In this document: piece by piece, positions 53,634 to 58,102 of the stretch
Position numbering within the stretch: position 1 is the first letter of the stretch
Layout: every line of letters begins with the position of its first letter
Assembly: GCA_905235735.1 (NCBI GenBank)
Contig: CAJOMU010000019.1
Location: forward strand, 1 to 58,102
Reading direction: 5' to 3'
DNA from: an uncultured Synergistales bacterium
Lineage (GTDB): Bacteria > Synergistota > Synergistia > Synergistales > Aminobacteriaceae
DNA length: 58,102 nucleotides
The notes under the pieces: generated by a model
Seen by the model: only the letters and a program-made list of their open reading frames with translations
The model's database searches: none
Told to the model about the DNA's origin: nothing
Translations under genes and position numbers: made by a program

Positions 53634-55067
53634 TTAGAGATTCGATACTTTGCTCAAATTCTCCCAGTCTGATAATGCCTGTGTTATTCTCTGATACCAG
53701 CCGTTCTCAAAGAAATAGCACTTTGTTACGTCCTCATGTGAGAAATAATTCTTCAGCAAATGCGAGAAATCCGGCGTATCCTTCACATCCTTTGAAAACA
53801 ACACTCCAAGACACCTGCACCCTCCGCAGCAGAACTTAAAGTATGGGCATTTTCCGCATTTAGTGCTGTTCTTGCGGAGAGTTCCGACAGTCATTTTCGC
53901 CATGTCTATATACGGACTGCTGTTTAATATATCCTTCAATGGGGTATTGTGTATATTTCCGAGACTGATTCCATGTTTCATAAACCATCCTGAAGCCTTC
54001 TCGCATGTTACGACTTCACCGGCAGATGTAACAGCAAACAGGTTGCTTGTCGCATCGCAGCAGTAATTATTATCGTGATATGTTCCGTCAGGGCATTGAA
54101 CAGTAAAAATGGAAAAACTCCGAGATTGTGGATTCAGACTGAGAAGCTGCCATATAGCAATATACATAGTCATATCACTTTTGATATATTCTTCGGAAAA
54201 TCTGAGCATGTGTTCATAATATTCTTCATAGCTGAGGCTTGCATTCGGAGCATTCTGCACCCAGCGGGGAACTTCTGTAGTTCTGATCATGCGCATGATT
54301 TTAACTCCCATATCGTTCAGCATTCTTGCAGTCGGCATCATAGTATGAACATTTCTGCGGTGTACCTGAGTGTTTATGAAAACAGAAAATCCGTTGTCAA
54401 CGCACAGCTTTATAGCCTTTAGTACGCTTTGTTCAGCTCCGTTGAAATTGCGCATCCAGTCATGAGTTCCGATTCCGTCAAATGACATTCTTATCTGTGA
54501 ATGACAGCCAATGTCTTTTAATTCATCAAGTATTTCCTTCGTGATGAAATATCCGTTCGTGGTAATCGTGAAGACAGTCAGGCCGCGTTTATATACTTCG
54601 CGTATAATGTCCGTAAAGTTTTTATGCAGCATTGGTTCGCCGCCGGTAATTTGAAGGCTGTTTACTCCGCAGTCCCTAGCCTGGTCAAGAACACTGCATA
54701 TTTCCTCAAGGCTCAGTTCCGTCATAAGTGCAGAATTATCAGCAGCATTGAAGCAGTGGAGACAGTTGAAGTTGCATCTTCCCGTTATCATCAGGTTCAT
54801 CGTTGGGATGTACCTGTTGCCGCATTCACGTAACGATGACCATTCTGAAGGATGTTCTCCCTTTTCGCACGGGGTTATCAGATTTCTGATAATGAGCTGC
54901 ATAACTGTATCATTTGTTTCTATGTCATGTTCACCATCGCACAAGAGCATTGTTTGAGCTTCTTTCGGTCTCAGAAGAATCGCATTTCGTGCTCCATGTT
55001 CATAATATGAATATCCGTAATCAGTCCATTTTCGCAGAGCAATATCATCGGAAAGTTTATAGTACAT
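53634..55067 (-). CDS. RiPP-modifying radical SAM/SPASM enzyme with N-terminal RRE (PqqD-like) domain
   Basis: A 477-residue enzyme. Residues about 1-75 resemble a PqqD-like peptide-recognition element (LLRPKEAQTMLLCDGEHDI, then a helix ending LIIRNLI). The radical SAM core has CNFNCLHC (Cys98, 102, 105) and ITGGEP for AdoMet. The C-terminal SPASM region shows the full pattern: GEVVTC (Gx4C), CGKCPYFKFCCGGC (Cx2Cx5Cx3C) and a last Cys near DVTKC, so two auxiliary iron-sulfur clusters are expected. It lies 19 bases after lanM. Such enzymes make thioether, carbon-carbon or epimerization modifications on peptides; which one is not predictable here. Confidence 0.9.
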   Translation of the reverse strand: MYYKLSDDIALRKWTDYGYSYYEHGARNAILLRPKEAQTMLLCDGEHDIETNDTVMQLIIRNLITPCEKGEHPSEWSSLRECGNRYIPTMNLMITGRCNFNCLHCFNAADNSALMTELSLEEICSVLDQARDCGVNSLQITGGEPMLHKNFTDIIREVYKRGLTVFTITTNGYFITKEILDELKDIGCHSQIRMSFDGIGTHDWMRNFNGAEQSVLKAIKLCVDNGFSVFINTQVHRRNVHTMMPTARMLNDMGVKIMRMIRTTEVPRWVQNAPNASLSYEEYYEHMLRFSEEYIKSDMTMYIAIWQLLSLNPQSRSFSIFTVQCPDGTYHDNNYCCDATSNLFAVTSAGEVVTCEKASGWFMKHGISLGNIHNTPLKDILNSSPYIDMAKMTVGTLRKNSTKCGKCPYFKFCCGGCRCLGVLFSKDVKDTPDFSHLLKNYFSHEDVTKCYFFENGWYQRITQALSDWENLSKVSNL

Positions 55068-55086
55068 TGAATTTTATCCCCACTTT

Positions 55087-57783
55087 TTACAGCACTGAGA
55101 TTATTTTATCCGGGAAGGCATAACGAAGCATTTCATAGCCTATTCCGCATAACCCGTAGAAGAGCGATGCAGTTACTCCGTTGTTCTGACTGTGTGAGTG
55201 GTATCTGTAGCTGCCATCTTTCTGTTTTCGTTCGTACATGGCCGCAAGAACATCGCCTGCTGAAGCAATATCTCCAGTCGTGAGATAATATTCAACGACT
55301 GCGGAATTCGCACAGCATAAATGATCTGATACATTCAACGGAACTTTGTCTATGCTCTCACGTGCAAAATGTCTGAGAGTTTCCGCAGCTTCACCGCCTG
55401 CATTCCCAATTCTGTGAAGCATTATGCCGATGCCCGGAGCACCATAACAGTAACCGTGCATGTAAGTTTTCGGAGGAAAATCACGCATATCTGCCCATGT
55501 CCCGAATTTGCCTGAATACTGACGGTAGTTTTCAAGCTCGTAATTCAGTGCCTCGAATGCTGGAGGAATATATTTGTCGTCATCAAGAACTTCAGATGCC
55601 GCTAAAAGTGCCGCCGCTATTCCTGCCATACCATGACCTCCGCCGCTTATCACTCTTGGAAAATCCGTTAATGTCTTCCACAGAACATGACCGTGATATT
55701 CAAAGTCTTTCAGCTCAAGAAGCCTGTCTGCCGCAGAACGTATAATCTTCGTGTACTTTCTGTACTCGTCAAACCTGCATAGTGTCGAAACTACACCTGC
55801 TACACCTGTGATTATGTCTGACTTCGTGCATTTCTGAAAATCAGTGTCCTCTAATTCAGCTAACATTTCACTGCAAAGGGCATCAAGTCTTTCTTTGTCG
55901 TAAGGTCTGTAACGCTTAATCAGAGCAAGAGCCTTCAGAATTCCGTCTAAACCGCCTGCTTCACCAAGAGGCGCAATACTGTCAGGATGATTTTCGGGAT
56001 CTCTCAGACGTTTCAGGAGGTAATTTATCTCATCAATCGTTTCATGAAGGAAATAATCTGCAAGCTCTTTAACATGCGCATCATTTCTGACGTATTCCAG
56101 TGCTGACACGAATAACGCCATTCCTGGGAAACCGTTATAGAGAGTGTAATCGCTGAACGCAAGAGAAAAATTTGACGCATTTGTATATCCCCAGAGAAAT
56201 TTCCCGTCAGGAGCAGGTATCTTCAGGTCATACATCTCATCAAGGATTCGTCTGGCTTCACTTAATGCCGTATCAACGGATAACGGAACACCTTTTCTTT
56301 CAGCTTTTGTGATTACTCCAGGTTCATGCTTCCCAAGATTTACGGGATAGTCTCTGATTGCATGGTCAATGCATGCAAGATCAAATAACTCGTCCTTGTC
56401 GTCCATCGCATAAAGCGTATCGAGCATATGATCTACTGCTGACATGGTGAACTGGTTATGAATAAGTTCTTCTCCCTCTCCGTATACTGAAAGGCTGTCA
56501 GTGTAAGTGTAGAAGTACGGCACATCTCCGCGTTGAAGCTGCTTAATTTCACTGGCAATAACTTTTTCTTCCGTATCCTTTTTGTACTTGTGAAAAAGTT
56601 CAGAGAGTATTTGCATCGTCTGATTCATGCTTTCTTCGGATTCAAACGCTGAATGATGATACAGTTTACGCAGTATATCTCCGTAAACCCTCGTTGCACG
56701 CTCAATATATCTTACCGGCATTTTAGGCGGAAAAGCACGAACTATCTCTGCAATTTCTTCCCTGTGAGCCAATGCACGCGCATATGCATCATGATAGCCC
56801 TGTTTGAACGAATCAAGATAATTCAGAACCGTAACTTTCTTGCCGTCAACAACAGGTGCATTCCCTTCTTTGCGTAGATCCATAAGTATGCTGAACTCGA
56901 ACTCTACATCACGCTTTTTGAGTTTGCTCGGCATAATCAGCGAGCCCAAGACCGAATGCATCATATAGCTTCTATTTGAATCTTTCGTATCAGACGAAAC
57001 AGGATAAAACACGGTCTCAAGGTCAATGATATACGGCTTCGTTCCGCATGAAAGAATGTTCGTGTGATGCAGATCCGTACTTCCGCACAGTTTCGCGAAA
57101 AGCGTCAGACCTCCGGCTGAATACCAGAATCGTTCTGCTTCTTCATGGCCTTCTGCACAGCGTTTTTCGATGAACTCACAGACACCGAAACTTTTTCCGA
57201 ATGCAATTGACTTAGGAATTCCTACAAATTCATCAAAGAAACGTTTCGCAAGATGATATACCTGTTCGTCTCCGCGCATATCATGAGGCTTATACACAAG
57301 TTTTCCTGAATCTGTGTGAACGATTATTACACTCCGCCCGTTGTTGTGCGTATCTCCGTCATCAAGCGTTATGTCATCAATCGTGCGGTAAACCTTTCCG
57401 TCAGTCAGTGCAGAACAAATTGCATCGCGGTTTTCGTCCATGCGTGAGAACATCTCAAGGAATCCGTCCGTAACACCAGTAAGCTGGCGGTTAAGAGTGT
57501 CAATAAGCAGCTCAGGTATGATTAATTCTCCGTCATCAATCTGCTGTTCGGCGGTCTCAAGAGCTTTCTTCCTGTCTTCATCCGTGAGAAGTTCGGGTAC
57601 TTCTGCAAACGGATTATCAGACATGATCTGAGCCAGGATTTTTGTCTCTGTGCTTTTCGTGATGAGGAAGGCAAGATGCCTGAGGACATCTTCAATTTTT
57701 TTGAAGACATTTTCCCCAAGCATTCCCGACTGCGGACAACTTTTGACGCGTTCAAGCTGAAATTCTATATACTTCTGAAACAT
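55087..57783 (-). CDS. lanM: Class II lanthipeptide synthetase LanM (three-cysteine zinc type)
   Basis: An 898-residue bifunctional enzyme. The N-terminal kinase-like dehydratase has KLVYKP (161-166), STDLHHTN (235-242) and DLETVF (254-259), used to phosphorylate and eliminate Ser/Thr. The C-terminal LanC-like cyclase has GHG with His717, and zinc ligands Cys779 (CYGAPG) and Cys823-Cys824. Usual LanMs have Cys-His at the last site; Cys-Cys is the ProcM-like CCG group, here with Ala in place of Gly. Start: ATG at 57783, five bases after the precursor stop; a TTG further up lies within the precursor gene. The protein is slightly short for LanM, mainly at the N-terminus. No separate LanT is in the window. 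Confidence 0.94.
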   Translation of the reverse strand: MFQKYIEFQLERVKSCPQSGMLGENVFKKIEDVLRHLAFLITKSTETKILAQIMSDNPFAEVPELLTDEDRKKALETAEQQIDDGELIIPELLIDTLNRQLTGVTDGFLEMFSRMDENRDAICSALTDGKVYRTIDDITLDDGDTHNNGRSVIIVHTDSGKLVYKPHDMRGDEQVYHLAKRFFDEFVGIPKSIAFGKSFGVCEFIEKRCAEGHEEAERFWYSAGGLTLFAKLCGSTDLHHTNILSCGTKPYIIDLETVFYPVSSDTKDSNRSYMMHSVLGSLIMPSKLKKRDVEFEFSILMDLRKEGNAPVVDGKKVTVLNYLDSFKQGYHDAYARALAHREEIAEIVRAFPPKMPVRYIERATRVYGDILRKLYHHSAFESEESMNQTMQILSELFHKYKKDTEEKVIASEIKQLQRGDVPYFYTYTDSLSVYGEGEELIHNQFTMSAVDHMLDTLYAMDDKDELFDLACIDHAIRDYPVNLGKHEPGVITKAERKGVPLSVDTALSEARRILDEMYDLKIPAPDGKFLWGYTNASNFSLAFSDYTLYNGFPGMALFVSALEYVRNDAHVKELADYFLHETIDEINYLLKRLRDPENHPDSIAPLGEAGGLDGILKALALIKRYRPYDKERLDALCSEMLAELEDTDFQKCTKSDIITGVAGVVSTLCRFDEYRKYTKIIRSAADRLLELKDFEYHGHVLWKTLTDFPRVISGGGHGMAGIAAALLAASEVLDDDKYIPPAFEALNYELENYRQYSGKFGTWADMRDFPPKTYMHGYCYGAPGIGIMLHRIGNAGGEAAETLRHFARESIDKVPLNVSDHLCCANSAVVEYYLTTGDIASAGDVLAAMYERKQKDGSYRYHSHSQNNGVTASLFYGLCGIGYEMLRYAFPDKIISVL

Positions 57784-57788
57784 TTTAA

Positions 57789-58085
57789 TCAACACTGGCA
57801 ATCAGTCGGCTGTATACAACCTTGAGTTAAATCACATATATTAGTATACTCAAAAGGATCACCGTCGCCGCCAGCAGCATTGTCAAGCTCCTCATCGCTG
57901 AGTTTTATCGGTTTGTCCTGTGCTGTCTTCTCCGCAACGAATTCTTTCAGCTCATCATATGTTGCATCGCAATCGTGAGCCTTCAGAAAATCCGTTACTT
58001 TTTCTGCCTTCACTGCCTCTGCTAATGCCTTCTTCAGGTCATCGCTCTTCTTGATTTCCTCGTACATTTCCTGCAAGGTCTTCAT
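57789..58085 (-). CDS. lanA: Nif11-leader lanthipeptide precursor
   Basis: A 98-residue precursor. Residues 1-73 form a Nif11-like leader (helical, acidic, with the FLKAHDCDATYDELKEF segment) ending in LSDEELDNAAGG, a double-glycine cleavage site after Gly73. The 25-residue core has Thr81, Cys84, Thr87, Cys90, Thr94, Cys96 and Cys98, and no Ser. Expected rings join Thr81-Cys84, Thr87-Cys90 and Thr94-Cys96 or -Cys98, leaving one cysteine over. The ATG at 58085 has GGAGG 8 bases upstream. LanM and the radical SAM enzyme follow directly, so all three likely form one operon that continues beyond the window edge. Confidence 0.92.
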   Translation of the reverse strand: MKTLQEMYEEIKKSDDLKKALAEAVKAEKVTDFLKAHDCDATYDELKEFVAEKTAQDKPIKLSDEELDNAAGGDGDPFEYTNICDLTQGCIQPTDCQC

Positions 58086-58102
58086 TGTCAATTCCTCCGT
58101 TC

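Noticed and set aside
57784-57801. LanM start at the TTG at 57801
   Set aside because: It lies inside the precursor gene and lacks a ribosome site; the ATG at 57783 directly follows the precursor stop.

Overview
The window suggests a motile, anaerobic bacterium of moderate GC, most likely a Synergistota member or a close functional analogue among the Firmicutes. This is an inference from gene content: a B12-dependent (class II) ribonucleotide reductase, the flhA-flhF-flhG-cheB-cheA-cheC-cheD-sigma28-fapA order, a fapR-plsX-fabK-fabD-fabG-acpP-fabF-rnc operon, and lipoproteins with the Cys-polyGly style. No rRNA or other decisive marker is present.

Layout. Positions 1-3.4 kb (+ strand) hold a two-half chromate-type transporter pair and a secreted GH28 polygalacturonase. 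They converge on a lipoprotein + 2-keto-3-deoxygluconate kinase operon (3.4-5.5 kb). Next, all on the minus strand, come thrS and a tightly overlapping four-gene unit (8-13.3 kb): a fused nuclease-methylase, its specificity subunit, a MATE exporter and a GT14 glycosyltransferase. Then follow nrdJ, an exported protein and whiA-pgk-tpiA (13.4-20.6 kb), then a GT2/GT-C membrane glycosylation pair (20.7-23.7 kb). Ribonuclease Z is on the plus strand. From 36.6 down to 24.8 kb runs a flagellar/chemotaxis operon. Positions 36.7-38.9 kb (+) hold an exported protein and a PutP-type symporter. The minus strand then carries tRNA-Leu(CAA)-rpsT and a punA-M23 peptidase-manC operon. A C_GCAxxG_C_C protein, a large M4 metalloprotease lipoprotein and the fatty-acid operon with rnc follow. 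The right edge (53.6-58.1 kb) is a RiPP cluster: a Nif11-leader lanthipeptide precursor, a LanM synthetase and a radical SAM/SPASM enzyme.

Two things stand out. First, the GT14 gene begins with about 7.5 copies of a tetranucleotide repeat. Its translationally coupled ATG (TAATG overlap with the MATE stop) is out of frame with the enzyme by exactly one repeat unit, so this is a phase-variable locus apparently caught OFF. It is the last gene of an operon led by a BcgI-like restriction-modification system. Second, the lanthipeptide cluster pairs a LanM with a three-cysteine zinc site and a RRE-carrying SPASM radical SAM enzyme on one small precursor whose core has three Thr and four Cys, suggesting a doubly modified peptide.

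Regulation that can be read directly includes a FapR-type operator overlapping the fapR start with a near-consensus promoter just upstream. A long inverted repeat lies between flhA and the divergent exported-protein gene. Several factor-independent terminators and good sigma-A-type promoters are also visible (thrS, putP, tRNA-Leu). No intergenic stretch exceeds 300 bases.
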